The position numbers and the translations under genes are program-made. A stretch of DNA of 64,000 bases from Streptomyces sp. AC550_RSS872 (lineage in GTDB: Bacteria; Actinomycetota; Actinomycetes; Streptomycetales; Streptomycetaceae), in NCBI RefSeq assembly GCF_019049285.1, contig NZ_JAGMUL010000196.1:93349-157348 (forward strand). The letters run 5' to 3'. The notes beneath the pieces are model-generated. The model saw only the letters and a program-made list of their open reading frames with translations, did no database searches and was not told the DNA's origin. Shown here piece by piece: positions 37,225 through 46,070 of the stretch; position 1 is the stretch's first letter; each line of letters begins with the position of its first letter.

Positions 37225-38822
37225 GGCTCTGGTCCACTTCCTGTGGTCGCGTACGCAGCGTGACTGCCGATCTTCGTGCGATAAAGGTGGAGGTCGCCCG
37301 AAAATCGCTCACCCGGATCGAGGTGCGGTCGACGGTGCTGCGCCGTGAACGATGTACGGCCGCAGCTCGGTGAACTGCTGTTCTCCTCGGTGAGGGCGTG
37401 TCCGTGGAATCGGTAGAGGTGACCGATACCCACGTGCGGGTCGAGGCCCGGACCACCGCCAGCCGGGCAGCGTGCCCGGGATGCGGGGGCTGGTCGAGCC
37501 GAATACACGGCTCCTACCTGCGGTTTCCCCGTGATCTGCCAGCGGTCGGCAAGTTCGTCGTGGTGTCGTTGCGGGTGCGTCGGTTCGTCTGTGCGGAGAC
37601 GTCCTGCCTGCGGAAGACCTTTGCCGAGCAAGTGTCCGGGCTTACCCGCCGGTTCGGCCGGCGGACCGAGCGCCTGCGATCGGCTCTGGTCGCGGTCGGT
37701 CGCGCGCTCGCGGGCCGCGCCGGTGCCCGGATGGCGGACATCTTCGGGGCACCGGTCAGCCGGAACACCCTGCTGAGGCTGATCGCCTCGCTGCCGGATC
37801 CTCTGGTCGCGACACCCCGCGTGGTCGGCGTGGACGAATACGCCCAGCGCAAGGGTCGGATCTACGGAACTGTGCTCGTCGACGTCGAAACACGTCGCCC
37901 GGTGGACCTTCTGCCTGACCGGGAGGCGGACACGCTGGCGGCCTGGCTCGCCGAGCGGCCCGGCATCGAGGTCGTCTGCCGCGACCGCGCTCCCTTCTTC
38001 GCCGAAGGTGCCACCCGCGGGTCCCCGCAGGCCCTCCAGGTCGCCGATCGGTGGCACCTGTGGCACAACCTGGGCGAAGCCGCCGAGAAGTGCGCTACCG
38101 GCACCGCGGCCGCCTGCGTCCCATTCCGGCGCCGTCGGACGAACCGCAAGAGGAAGTGGAGCCGGCTGGGTTATCGCCCTGGCCGACGGGTCACCGGTTC
38201 GCCGAACGCACCCGGGCAAAGCACGCGACCATCCACGCGCTCCTGGCTGCCGGGCACAGCAAGCGGTCCGTTGCCCGGCAACTCGGCATGGGCCTCAACA
38301 CCATCCTGCGCTTCTCCCGCGCCACCACTCCGGAGGAGTTGTTCACCGGCCAGTGGCAGAGCCGTGCGACCAAGCTCGATGCCTTCAAGCCGCAGCGGGT
38401 CGGGCCCCGGCCGCCATCGGCCCATAACGTCACCCGCTGGATCCTCACGCACCCGGATGCTCTGACCGAGAGCGACCAGCTCCAACTCAAGGCCGCACTG
38501 GCCAACTGCCCCGAGCTGGAAACCCTCGCCAGACTCGTGCGGGCCTTTGCCCACATGCTCACTCGCCTGCAAGGCGACCAGCTACCGGCGTGGATCGAAT
38601 CTGCCACGGCCGCCACCGACCTGCCCAGTCTCAGCAGGTTCGCCCAGCACCTCGAACGCGACCTCGACGCCGTCATCGCCGGCCTCTCAACGCCCTGGAA
38701 CTCCGGCGTCGTCGAGGGCCATGTCAATCGCATCAAGATGCTCAAGCGTCAGATACTTGGTCGCGCAGGCTTCGCCCTCCTGCGAAAGCGAGTCCTGCTC
38801 GCACCGTGACGGGGCTGTCTGT
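37225..38822 (+). mobile_element. ISL3-family insertion sequence, borders approximate
   Basis: Transposase gene at 37398-38809. GGCTCTGG at 37225 is a candidate left end, but I cannot find a convincing matching right repeat before the Nudix stop at 38823, so the right end may be lost. The gap 36906-37224 between the kinase and the element contains only a short repeated GGCCCTCGCCGG and no gene. Confidence 0.5.
37398..38809 (+). pseudogene. ISL3-family transposase, one frameshift
   Basis: The N-terminal zinc-finger region (A-A-C-P-G-C-G-G-W-S then F-V-C-A-E-T-S-C) and the first part of the DDE domain (V-V-G-V-D-E-Y-A-Q-R-K-G) read in one frame up to about 38150. The rest reads in another frame: H-A-T-I-H-A-L-L-A-A-G-H-S-K-R, then the conserved end V-V-E-G-H-V-N-R-I-K-M-L-K-R with the last Glu. 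The shift lies just after R-K-W-S-R-L-G. Otherwise near full length. Confidence 0.87.
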
Positions 38823-39317
38823 TCATAGGCCGAGCTGCACTGGTCTGGCTGGAACACCAGAAGTGATCAATGCCGTCAAAGGAGTTGCAAGGTCCCGCGG
38901 GGAGAACAGGTCGGGACCGCCATAAGAATCGACCTCGTTCGGGTGCCACCACTTCAGACCGCTGATGTTCTCCGCGGCAAGCTGGTCGTCGTTCAGAGTC
39001 CCGCGCGGACTGAAATTGGCAGTGCGTACGAGGAAGTAGTCGTTGATGACACCGTCGTAGCCTTCGGCATGATCGGGCGCCACGACTTCCTGGTGCCAGA
39101 CGTGCGGCGGATCGGCATTGACGACAAGACCAACCTCTTCACGCAGTTCACGGCGGAGGGCGGCAAGTGGCGTCTCGCCGTGCTCGATTCCTCCGCCTGG
39201 AGCTGCCCACACCACGGTTCCCGCTGGCTTTGGAATGGCGAACCGGCAGAGCAGGATGCAGTCGTCCTCGTCGAGGATGATCGCGCGGACGGAATGACGC
39301 AGGTTCACAGACGGCAT
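38823..39317 (-). CDS. Nudix hydrolase
   Basis: 164 residues. The Nudix box is complete: G-G-G-I-E-H-G-E-T-P-L then R-E-L-R-E-E-V-G-L, with the metal-binding glutamates in place. Such enzymes cleave nucleoside-diphosphate derivatives; the substrate cannot be read from sequence. The last few residues may come from the adjoining IS end, because the stop sits at the presumed junction. Confidence 0.85.
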   Translation of the reverse strand: MPSVNLRHSVRAIILDEDDCILLCRFAIPKPAGTVVWAAPGGGIEHGETPLAALRRELREEVGLVVNADPPHVWHQEVVAPDHAEGYDGVINDYFLVRTANFSPRGTLNDDQLAAENISGLKWWHPNEVDSYGGPDLFSPRDLATPLTALITSGVPARPVQLGL

Positions 39318-39399
39318 CCGGACACGCTAGCGGCCCACGATACCCCTGCCCCAGGCGCTGGAGAGGAACTCGGCGCGCTGCGCGATCGCCGGGCCGAGA

Positions 39400-39591
39400 T
39401 GTGCGCTCTGGCTGAAGATCAGGAGCCTTCCCCCGCGGATGCGGACCGTGCTGGTGATGTCCTCCATCGAGGGTGTCCCGACCAGCGGGATCGCCCAAGC
39501 CCTGGGAATGACATCCAAAGCCGTCGAGCAGACCCGACGCCGGGCCGTGAAAAGGCTGCGCGCGATGTACGACGCCCAGCGTTGTCTCTGA
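39400..39591 (+). pseudogene. Sigma-70-like region 4 fragment
   Basis: A frame ending TGA at 39589 reads L-P-P-R-M-R-T-V then S-S-I-E-G-V-P-T-S-G-I-A-Q-A-L-G-M and A-V-E-Q-T-R-R-R-A-V-K-R-L. This is the helix-turn-helix end of an ECF-type sigma factor or related regulator. No region 2 is found upstream. Confidence 0.5.
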
Positions 39592-39608
39592 TCTCGGGTG
39601 AAGAAGTC

Positions 39609-40271
39609 ATGGTCACAAGCCCCAAGATCATCGGCACCGGCAGGATCACCGCGTGCCTGCCCTACGGGACCAAGGTCCAACTGGAGCAACTGCGCCCGTT
39701 TTTCACGGCCGAAGCCGCACGAGCCAATGCCCTTGCCCCCATCAAGGGCACGAACCGGCAGGTGGCCTCCTCCCGCCGGTCGCGCTGGAAGCAGGAGAAG
39801 CAGCGACTGCGCCGCGCCGACGAGCTCACCGACACCCTCATCGCCTTGGTCACCGGCGGCCTCGTCAGGGAAATCGCGGAGCGCGCATGGCCCGAGAAGC
39901 TGACCGTCGACCTGCCGGCCGACTCGTCCTACCGTCCGCGCCGCATGCTGGAACACGTCCAAGAACAGCATCAATCAGCTGTACAAGTGGCAAGAGCGCT
40001 ACCCCGCAGCCCGGCCCCACTGCCCCACTGCCCCACACGCCCAGGGTGCAGCGCCGAGGCCCTCGCAGAGTACGCCAAGCTCGCCTCCGACATCATCACC
40101 CCCGGCGTGATCTGGCGGGCAGCAGTCGCCCGCGGCATCCTTACCGCCGAGGCCCGGCAGAACCCTGTCCTGATCAGCTCCCAGCCGACAGCACCAGGGC
40201 AACGCACCTCAACTGCACACCCCGCCGTGAGCGTGCAGATCCCCACCAGTGGTGCCTGGGGACGACCGTGA
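39609..40271 (+). pseudogene. Hypothetical protein, probably frameshifted
   Basis: ATG 39609 opens a frame with no motif I know (I-I-G-T-G-R-I-T-A-C-L-P-Y-G-T). Around 39955-40055 a different frame is the more protein-like one (S-I-N-Q-L-Y-K-W-Q-E-R-Y-P-A-A-R). The original frame resumes with E-A-L-A-E-Y-A-K-L-A-S-D-I-I-T. This suggests two compensating indels. Function unknown. Confidence 0.4.
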
Positions 40272-40404
40272 CCGGCAAGTCTCGCCCGGGCAGCGGAGGC
40301 GGCCCGCCAGCACCAGCCGCATAACCGTCGTGGCCGTTTCCCCAAGCGCGACGGCTGGACTATCGCCCGTCGTCCTCAGCTGATCTTCACCACATCGAGC
40401 GCCG

Positions 40405-41198
40405 TCAGCCGGTTTGGCACATGCGATGCATGGTGATCAGCAGGAGTTGGCAGTTGGTGACGGCGTCGTAGGTGCCGCCGAGAGGCTGGTAGCGGTAGGA
40501 GCGATAGCGGGCAGACCACAATCCCTTCCAGGCCGCGTAGGGGGCCATGGCGTCCACCCACCTGCGAGGTCGCAACGTCGCCCAAGCGGAGCGGGCGGGT
40601 TGCGGCAGGCGGTGGATTTCGCGTTCCAAGACCGCTCGGGCGAAGGCCGCGTTGTAGGCCAGGCAGGAGCGGTCCGCCAAGAGGTGAGCGAGGTCGGGCA
40701 GGAGCATGGTGAAGGTGGGTGCGGCGGATTGTTGGTTCGGTGCGAGGCCGTGGAGGGCTGTGGCCTGGGGCGTGATGTCGGCGAGCGGGTTGACGAGTTC
40801 GTCGAAGAGGGCGTTGCCGTCGCGGTCGGTGACGCCGACCTGTACGGCCCAGGCCGTGTCGAGCCCGGTGGTCTGGACGTCGAGGACGCGCAGGTGCGGG
40901 TCACTCAGGATGCCGCGAGCCCACCGGCGGACATGTTCTCGGTCGGCTGCCCAGCCGTGAGGGCGGCGCAGGGCGCGGAGGGCATCGTCGAGGCGCTGAG
41001 GTGTCGCTCGTTCAGAGACTGGACGTGCCAGCGTCCGTCGAGGTCGAACCGATTGTGGACGGTGCCCAGGTATCGATCTTCTTCGTAGGCGGCCCAGGTC
41101 GGCCGGTCGGTGTCACCGGGGCGTACGAGTTGTACGGGTGTGTCGTCGACCAGGTACTCGAGCCAGTGATCCCATTCCGTCACGTCGTCCAGGTCCAC
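40405..41198 (-). pseudogene. 3'-5' exonuclease (DnaQ-like) gene, one frameshift
   Basis: From ATG 41198 the frame reads E-W-D-H-W-L-E-Y-L-V-D-D then S-L-N-E-R-H-L-S. Near 41000 it shifts to the frame L-D-D-A-L-R-A-L-R-R-P. This continues through V-L-D-V-Q-T-T-G-L-D-T, where the usual catalytic D-x-E has become D-V-Q, and L-A-Y-N-A-A-F to R-A-V-L-E-R-E. The stop is at 40405. Both the shift and the changed motif argue for loss of function. Confidence 0.6.
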
Positions 41199-41592
41199 GG
41201 TGACCGTGCTGCCTTCCTCCTGGTGACGCGTCGACGCGGGAGACGCTCCCCAGCGGCTCGGGCGATCCGCTGGGCCATCGTGTTCCGTCGTGACTCAGGT
41301 CTGTGGCTCGTCGTCACGGTCGGCGTTGTCGACGGTTCGGCGGTATTCGGGGTGGTCTCGCCTGGGACCTGGACGAGATCGCGGCCGCCCGCCGCGACCA
41401 CGGCCCCCAGGCCGCACTCGACCTCCTCGGCCGAGCCATCCCCTCCCCCACTCCGGCCCAGCCGCACGCACCGCAGCGCACTCTCGCTGACGGCACGGCC
41501 GGCGCCCGCCTCCACCCGTACGCCGACCTCCAGCCTGCCGGCACCCGTTCGGCAGACCTGCGTCGGCTCGGCCACCGCAGCCAGGGAAGCGC
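41199..41592. other. Unassigned stretch between exonuclease and polymerase remnants
   Basis: The plus frame at about 41360-41599 looks coding (W-D-L-D-E-I-A-A-A-R-R-D-H-G-P-Q-A-A-L-D-L-L) and ends in TAG, but I recognise no family and see no start signal. It is probably another remnant. Confidence 0.25.
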
Positions 41593-42290
41593 AGGGTAGA
41601 TCACCCTCGCCACATCCTCCACCTCCGCTTCGACGCTCCGGCCGACCGTGACGCCGAAATCCCCGCGCGGCTACGCCGCCTGCTGAAGGACATCACGCCG
41701 CGCGTACAGATGATCGAACCGGATTCGGCTGCCCTTGACCTCACCGGGGCGATTCCCTACTGGAAGCGGGACGCTCGCGGGATTACCGAGTTGGTCCAGT
41801 TGCGGGTACTCGCACACTTCGGCCTGCGCAGCTCGGCGGGTTGCGCGCCCAACCGGATGCTCGCCGCGATGCCCTGCGCCCTGCCCCCGCCCGGGCAGCG
41901 CACCGTCGTCGACGACTCCCCCGAGGCGATCGCCAGCTTCCTGCGCCCTCGCCCGGTCCGGGAGTTGCCCGGCGTCGGCGCGAAGATGGCCACGACGCTC
42001 GGCGAGTACGGTCTGCACACCATCGGCGACGTCGTCGATGTCCCCCAACTCACGCTACAACGCCTGCTCGGTGCCCGGGCCGGGCGCGCCCTACACGGGC
42101 ATGCCCAGGGCCGTGACACCCAGGTCGCCGACTCCACGCAGACCCCGGCGAGTATCAGCACCGACCACAACTTCGCCCGCAACGAACTCGACCCGGCCCA
42201 GCACCGGCGCGCCCTGCTCGCCCTCGCTGACGAACTCGGCGCCCGCCTGCGCAGCGCCGGCCAGATCGCAAGCGGCTTGACGTGCACCAT
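41593..42290 (+). pseudogene. Y-family DNA polymerase (DinB/ImuB-like), truncated at both ends
   Basis: The frame starts without a start codon at R-H-I-L-H-L-R-F and continues I-T-P-R-V-Q-M-I-E-P-D, the helix-hairpin-helix region V-R-E-L-P-G-V-G-A-K-M-A, T-L-Q-R-L-L-G-A-R-A-G and N-E-L-D-P-A-Q-H-R-R-A-L-L. This resembles the middle of actinobacterial translesion polymerases. The catalytic N-terminal carboxylates are absent. At about 42290 the sequence switches to an integrase tail in another frame. Confidence 0.6.
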
Positions 42291-42291
42291 C

Positions 42292-42538
42292 CGCTGGTCG
42301 CACGCCCAACGACCCCGGCAACGGCCAGCCCGTCCTGACCGACTGCCAGCCCCTGGCCTGCCGTAACACCGCCCTCACACCTGCCAACCGCCAGGCACTG
42401 AACGGCCACCTGACCAAGCTGGACGAGGCCCTGACCAACCGCGACCGCCTCGCCCCCTATGTCCGCCATCGCCTTCAGGAACAGCACCGTGAAACGGCCG
42501 CGTTCCTCGCTCGCCACGCCCCGGAGCCCGCCGAGTGA
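42292..42538 (+). pseudogene. Tyrosine-recombinase-like integrase, C-terminal tail only
   Basis: The frame reads C-Q-P-L-A-C-R-N-T-A-L-T-P-A-N and L-A-P-Y-V-R-H-R-L-Q-E-Q-H to a TGA at 42536. This C-terminal pattern is seen in Streptomyces integrases that sit in a row with small DNA-binding accessory genes. The catalytic domain is missing. The GTGA overlap with the next gene is preserved. Confidence 0.45.
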
Positions 42539-43230
42539 AACGTGCCCTGCCCGACGCCGACACCGTCAAGGCCGCCATCGACACCGTCCTCGAAGAGGCA
42601 GCCACCAAAGGACACCGCCCCACCGTCACCGCCATCGAGCGGCGCCTCGGCATCCCCCACGCCACCTTCCACCGCCACTACGCCGACCTGATCGACACCC
42701 ACTTCCGGCCCCACATCCCTGAGACCGCCCCAACTATGGCCCAAGCAGAGCCCTCCGAGGCCGACGAGCGGCGGGAGGCGAATCTGGCCCGGCTGCGAAA
42801 GGAGAACACCGAGCTGCGCCGCGCCCTCACCCTCTACGAGGAAGCCATCCGTCAACTCGCCCTGGAAAACGAGGCCCTGCGCGCCGGCGCCACCGTCATC
42901 CCACTCCAAGCCCGGAACCGGCGCACCTCGCAGCCCCCTCCTGAACCGGCATGCGAGGGCAAGGCTCAGCGTGCGCGCCAGGGCGTGGTCCGGTCCCGCC
43001 GGGCGATCGTCGCCGCCCGGGGCCGCACCGCCATCCCCTCGGACGGCGGTGCACCGGCAAGAGCGACGGCAACAGCTGACCGATCGGGGACCCGACGCGA
43101 TGACGAATGTGTCCATCGCGGCCTGCCTGGGCGAGGACTTCCTCGCCCAGGCGCTGCACCGCGGACACCGCCACGTACCCCGCAGCGTCTTGCGTGGGTC
43201 AGGGCATTGGGCGCAGTGCGTCCAGGGTGA
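42535..43230 (+). CDS. Integrase-associated accessory protein, helix-turn-helix plus coiled coil
   Basis: GTG 42535 overlaps the integrase stop. Residues 1-60 contain P-T-V-T-A-I-E-R-R-L-G-I-P-H-A-T-F-H-R-H-Y, a TetR-like helix-turn-helix. Residues 75-125 form a heptad-rich coiled coil (N-L-A-R-L-R-K-E-N-T-E-L-R-R-A-L). Proteins with this architecture follow tyrosine recombinases in Streptomyces mobile elements. After about residue 140 the sequence becomes Arg-rich and overlaps the terminator and end of a TetR gene on the other strand, so the natural stop has probably been lost. Confidence 0.5.
   Translation: MKRALPDADTVKAAIDTVLEEAATKGHRPTVTAIERRLGIPHATFHRHYADLIDTHFRPHIPETAPTMAQAEPSEADERREANLARLRKENTELRRALTLYEEAIRQLALENEALRAGATVIPLQARNRRTSQPPPEPACEGKAQRARQGVVRSRRAIVAARGRTAIPSDGGAPARATATADRSGTRRDDECVHRGLPGRGLPRPGAAPRTPPRTPQRLAWVRALGAVRPG
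43129..43148 (-). terminator. Terminator hairpin after the TetR gene
   Basis: GGGCGAGG/CCTCGCCC perfect 8-bp stem with a 4-nt loop, about 50 bp downstream of the TetR stop on the minus strand. Confidence 0.6.
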
Positions 43231-43768
43231 CGCCGACGAGGCGGGTCACGGCGGCTTTGGAGGTCAGGCCGGCGGCGGCGGTCAGTGCGTGGAGGCAGTA
43301 TGGCGCGAGCTCGGCGGGTGGCACGTCGGCCCGTAGGTCGCCTGCTTGTGCGCCCTCGGCGATGAGGTCTTCCACGATGCCCGTCAGGTGCCGTTCGGCG
43401 TGGGTGATGTGCTCGCCCTGGTGGAGAAGGGCGGCGAGTTCGCCGCCGTGGCGTTGCCGGGCGATGGCCGCGTACGAGCGCAGGACGGCTTCGAGGCGCT
43501 CGACGGCTGTCCCTGCGCGGTCGCGGACTTGCGCCAGGTGCTGGAGGTGTCCGGTGATCTGGCGTTCGTGCCAGGCGAGGAGGACCGCGTCGAGGTCGGA
43601 GAAGTACTTGTAGAGCGTCGCGCGCCCGATGCCGGTCCGTTCGGCGACCTGTGACATGGTCACCGATCGCAGGCCGCCCGCCTCTACCAGCTGGGCGGTG
43701 GCGTCCAGGATGGCCTCGCGCACGGCGTGACGGTGGGCGTCGATCGTCTCGTTCCACAGCTTGGGCAC
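43199..43768 (-). CDS. TetR-family repressor
   Basis: 189 residues from GTG 43768. N-terminal helix-turn-helix: E-A-I-L-D-A-T-A-Q-L-V then V-A-E-R-T-G-I-G-R-A-T-L-Y-K-Y-F, followed by an all-helical ligand domain. It is divergent from a small membrane protein and a DUF2269 gene. The intergenic region holds two perfect palindromes, which suits autorepression and control of the membrane proteins. Confidence 0.88.
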   Translation of the reverse strand: MPKLWNETIDAHRHAVREAILDATAQLVEAGGLRSVTMSQVAERTGIGRATLYKYFSDLDAVLLAWHERQITGHLQHLAQVRDRAGTAVERLEAVLRSYAAIARQRHGGELAALLHQGEHITHAERHLTGIVEDLIAEGAQAGDLRADVPPAELAPYCLHALTAAAGLTSKAAVTRLVGVTLDALRPMP

Positions 43769-43790
43769 CCCCCAAGGATACGGATGTCCA

Positions 43791-43830
43791 GGAGTGGATA
43801 CACTCCGCCGCGAGAGAGACACCGTGTCTC
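43791..43830. promoter_or_regulatory. Two palindromes, likely TetR operators
   Basis: GGAGTG-GATA-CACTCC at 43791-43806 and GAGACAC-C-GTGTCTC at 43816-43830, both perfect, in the 121-bp gap between the TetR start and the divergent membrane-protein start. The second has the typical size and spacing of a TetR-family operator. Confidence 0.65.
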
Positions 43831-43889
43831 GCAAACTGGTTACGGGCTGGGGCGGGTGACGCTCCGGATTGAATTGTGTGGAGGACGCC

Positions 43890-44039
43890 ATGGCCGGCTC
43901 ACCGCCTCGTTCGGATGCCGATGACGACAACGGGGCACCGCGGTGGGTGAAGGTGTCCGCGGCGGTCGCGGTCGTCCTGGTCGTGGTGTTCGTGATCGTG
44001 CACGTGGCCGGCGGCGGGATGCACGGGCACACGCCGTGA
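43890..44039 (+). CDS. Small single-span membrane protein (49 aa)
   Basis: ATG 43890 follows GGAGG at 43879-43883. The protein has a polar Asp-rich N-terminus (D-A-D-D-D-N-G), one strongly hydrophobic helix (A-A-V-A-V-V-L-V-V-V-F-V-I-V) and a Gly/His tail (H-V-A-G-G-G-M-H-G-H-T-P). Its TGA overlaps the GTG of the next gene (44036-44039). The His/Met tail could bind copper or another metal, which is inference. No family recognised. Confidence 0.75.
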   Translation: MAGSPPRSDADDDNGAPRWVKVSAAVAVVLVVVFVIVHVAGGGMHGHTP

Positions 44040-44563
44040 GACCGTTCCCGCCGCGGCTGCGCAAGCTGACACTCACCCTCCATGTCGCCTCCTCGGTCGG
44101 CTGGCTGGGGGCGGTCGCCGCCTTCCTGGCGCTGGCCGTCGCCGGGCTGTCCAGCAGCTCGCCCCAGACGGTGCAGAGCTCCTATGTGGCGATGGAACTG
44201 GTGGGGTGGTCCGTGATCGTTCCCCTCAGCATCGCCTCGCTGCTGACTGGCGTTCTCCAGTCGCTGGGAACCGTCTGGGGGCTGCTGCGCTACTACTGGG
44301 TCATCGCGAAACTGCTGATCACGGTGCTGGCCACGCTGCTTCTGCTGGTGCACATGCAGCCGGTCGGACACCTCGCCGACGCGGCGGCTCGGGCCACACT
44401 GGCGGGCGGCGAGCTGGAAGGCATGCGCATCCAGCTGGTCGCCGACGCGGCCGCCGCCCTGCTGGTACTGCTCGCCGCGGCCGCCCTGTCGGTCTTCAAG
44501 CCGCGAGGCGTGACCCGCTACGGTCGCCGCCGCCAGCGCGAGCAGAACCTCCTGCCGCACTGA
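44036..44563 (+). CDS. DUF2269-like integral membrane protein
   Basis: 175 residues from GTG 44036, coupled to the small protein upstream. Four or five helices; L-H-V-A-S-S-V-G-W-L-G-A at the N-terminus and Y-W-V-I-A-K-L-L-I-T-V-L-A-T in the middle match a common Streptomyces family of unknown role. The operon is probably controlled by the divergent TetR. Confidence 0.78.
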   Translation: MRPFPPRLRKLTLTLHVASSVGWLGAVAAFLALAVAGLSSSSPQTVQSSYVAMELVGWSVIVPLSIASLLTGVLQSLGTVWGLLRYYWVIAKLLITVLATLLLLVHMQPVGHLADAAARATLAGGELEGMRIQLVADAAAALLVLLAAAALSVFKPRGVTRYGRRRQREQNLLPH

Positions 44564-44623
44564 ACCTCTCTCCCGAGCCGGTCGGTCGCTGGACATTGCC
44601 AGATGAACCGGTGCAGCGCAAAG

Positions 44624-44645
44624 GCGCCCGGGTACACCCGGGCGC
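44624..44645. terminator. Bidirectional terminator hairpin
   Basis: GCGCCCGGGT-ac-ACCCGGGCGC, a perfect 10-bp inverted repeat, lies between the ends of the convergent DUF2269 and DUF4396 genes. Confidence 0.8.
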
Positions 44646-44663
44646 GCGCTTGAGCGTGAGAGG

Positions 44664-45182
44664 TCAGTGGTAGGCGTGGACGACGGCGTGGCCCTTGCCG
44701 CGGCTGATCATCCACTTGTTGACCGGGGTCGTGATCACGAAGGCGACGGCGAAGCCTCCGAGCAGCGCGGTCCAGAACAGGGTGTCGGACAGGTGGGCGT
44801 CCATCGCGCCACTGAGGGCGATGACGCCGTTGTCGACGAGTTCCATGATCGCGATGGAGACGGTGTCCGCGGCCAGCGCCACCTTGACGGCGCTCTTGAA
44901 GTCCAGGCCCGCCCTGCGGAGGGCGAACAGGGTGAAGGAGTAGCCGAAGACGAACGCCAGGGTGATCGCCAGGACCATGGTGGGCACGTTGCCCCACAGC
45001 AGGGCCGTGCCGATGACCATGCCGAGGATCTCGCCGATCGCGCATCCGGTCAGGCAGTGCAGCGTCGCCTTCGCCGCCGTTCCCCAGGACGCGCCGCCAT
45101 GCCCATCGTGCGCCTGGTGTGCGGCGTGGTCGTGAGCGGTGCTGGTGTGGTGTGCGGTGTGATCCATGACCGTCATCCCCAT
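44664..45182 (-). CDS. DUF4396 membrane protein with His-rich N-terminus
   Basis: 172 residues. The N-terminus is His-rich (H-T-A-H-H-T-S-T-A-H-D-H-A-A-H-Q-A-H), followed by about four membrane helices with C-L-T-G-C-A-I-G-E-I and W-M-I-S-R-G-K-G-H. DUF4396 proteins often occur with copper genes. A CsoR-like palindrome lies about 45 bp upstream of the start, supporting copper control. Confidence 0.82.
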   Translation of the reverse strand: MGMTVMDHTAHHTSTAHDHAAHQAHDGHGGASWGTAAKATLHCLTGCAIGEILGMVIGTALLWGNVPTMVLAITLAFVFGYSFTLFALRRAGLDFKSAVKVALAADTVSIAIMELVDNGVIALSGAMDAHLSDTLFWTALLGGFAVAFVITTPVNKWMISRGKGHAVVHAYH

Positions 45183-45227
45183 TCACGTCCAGTGTGGCCC
45201 GTCCCCTTGTCCCACCCCCTCAACGAT

Positions 45228-45244
45228 ATACCCCTAGGGGGTAT
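45228..45244. promoter_or_regulatory. CsoR-like copper operator
   Basis: ATACCCCTAGGGGGTAT is a near-perfect palindrome with the TAC/GTA arms and central C-run/G-run typical of CsoR sites in actinobacteria. It lies just upstream of the DUF4396 gene and downstream of the DUF305 gene. Confidence 0.72.
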
Positions 45245-45270
45245 TCCTGTGAAGTGGTGGGACGTGACGA

Positions 45271-45317
45271 GCAGTGGGGGTGTGCGGGCCCGCGTCGGCG
45301 GTCGACACCCCCACTGC
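45271..45317. terminator. Terminator hairpin after the DUF305 gene
   Basis: GCAGTGGGGGTGT pairs perfectly with ACACCCCCACTGC (13 bp) around a 21-nt loop, 10 bp downstream of the DUF305 stop on the minus strand. Confidence 0.7.
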
Positions 45318-45326
45318 TGGAGTGGG

Positions 45327-45953
45327 TCAGCTCTTGCCGAGGAGGTCGTTCATCTGGGTGATCTCAGCGGTCTGCGAGGTGATGATGGCGTCGGCCATCT
45401 TCTTGGCGTCGGGGAAGGAGCCGTCGGTCTTTTCGGACTTGGCCATCGCCACCGCGCCTTCGTGATGCTTGATCATCATTTCCATGAAGGCGGTGTCGAA
45501 CGCCTTGCCGGATGCCTTCTCCAGCTGGTCCATCTCCTTGGCCGTCATCATTCCGCCCGTGCCGTGAGCGGAGTGGCCCATGGCGCCCTCGGCGGGCACT
45601 TCCTCGTCCCATGAGGTCAGCCACCCGGAGAGGGTTTTGATCTCCGGGTCCTGGGCCTTCTTGATCTGTTCGGCGAGCTTCTTCACCTCGGCCGACTCGG
45701 CGCGGGACGGGGCGAGGTCGGCCATCTGAACGGCCTGGCGGTGGTGGGGGATCATCCCCTGGGCGAAGACGGTGTCGGCGGCGTTGTGCCGGCCCTGCGA
45801 GGCGGAGACCGAAGCGGATGCCGAGGTCGCGGTGTGGCTGTTGTGCCCGGCCGCGCTGTCGCCGCTGCCGCCGCATGCGGCCAGGACGAGAGCGGCCGCG
45901 CCGGCGGTGGCCACGGCGGTGCCGCGGCGGATCAGGGAACGCTTGCGGATCAT
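45327..45953 (-). CDS. DUF305 lipoprotein
   Basis: 208 residues with lipobox V-L-A-A-C-G at about 23-28. The two hallmark repeats M-I-P-H-H-R-Q-A-V-Q-M-A and M-I-K-H-H-E-G-A-V-A-M-A are present, and the interior is Met/His-rich. DUF305 proteins are ferritin-like helical bundles commonly found in copper-resistance loci. AAGGAG precedes the ATG. It is probably in one unit with the DUF6153 gene, although hairpins lie between and around them. Confidence 0.88.
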   Translation of the reverse strand: MIRKRSLIRRGTAVATAGAAALVLAACGGSGDSAAGHNSHTATSASASVSASQGRHNAADTVFAQGMIPHHRQAVQMADLAPSRAESAEVKKLAEQIKKAQDPEIKTLSGWLTSWDEEVPAEGAMGHSAHGTGGMMTAKEMDQLEKASGKAFDTAFMEMMIKHHEGAVAMAKSEKTDGSFPDAKKMADAIITSQTAEITQMNDLLGKS

Positions 45954-45972
45954 GGTGGTGCAACTCCTTGAC

Positions 45973-46061
45973 GCGCGCCCGTCTCGGGCGCGCGGAATCA
46001 GGGGATGAGACAGGGCGAAAACACGGCGCCCGCCCCGGACAGGGCGTGCGGGGGCGCCGTG
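45973..46061. other. Two hairpins between DUF6153 and DUF305 genes
   Basis: GCGCGCCCG-tct-CGGGCGCGC at 45973-45993 and CACGGCGCC/GGCGCCGTG at 46022-46061 with further pairing inside. They may terminate or attenuate transcription from the DUF6153 gene into the DUF305 gene. Confidence 0.5.
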
Positions 46062-46070
46062 CGGGCCGTT

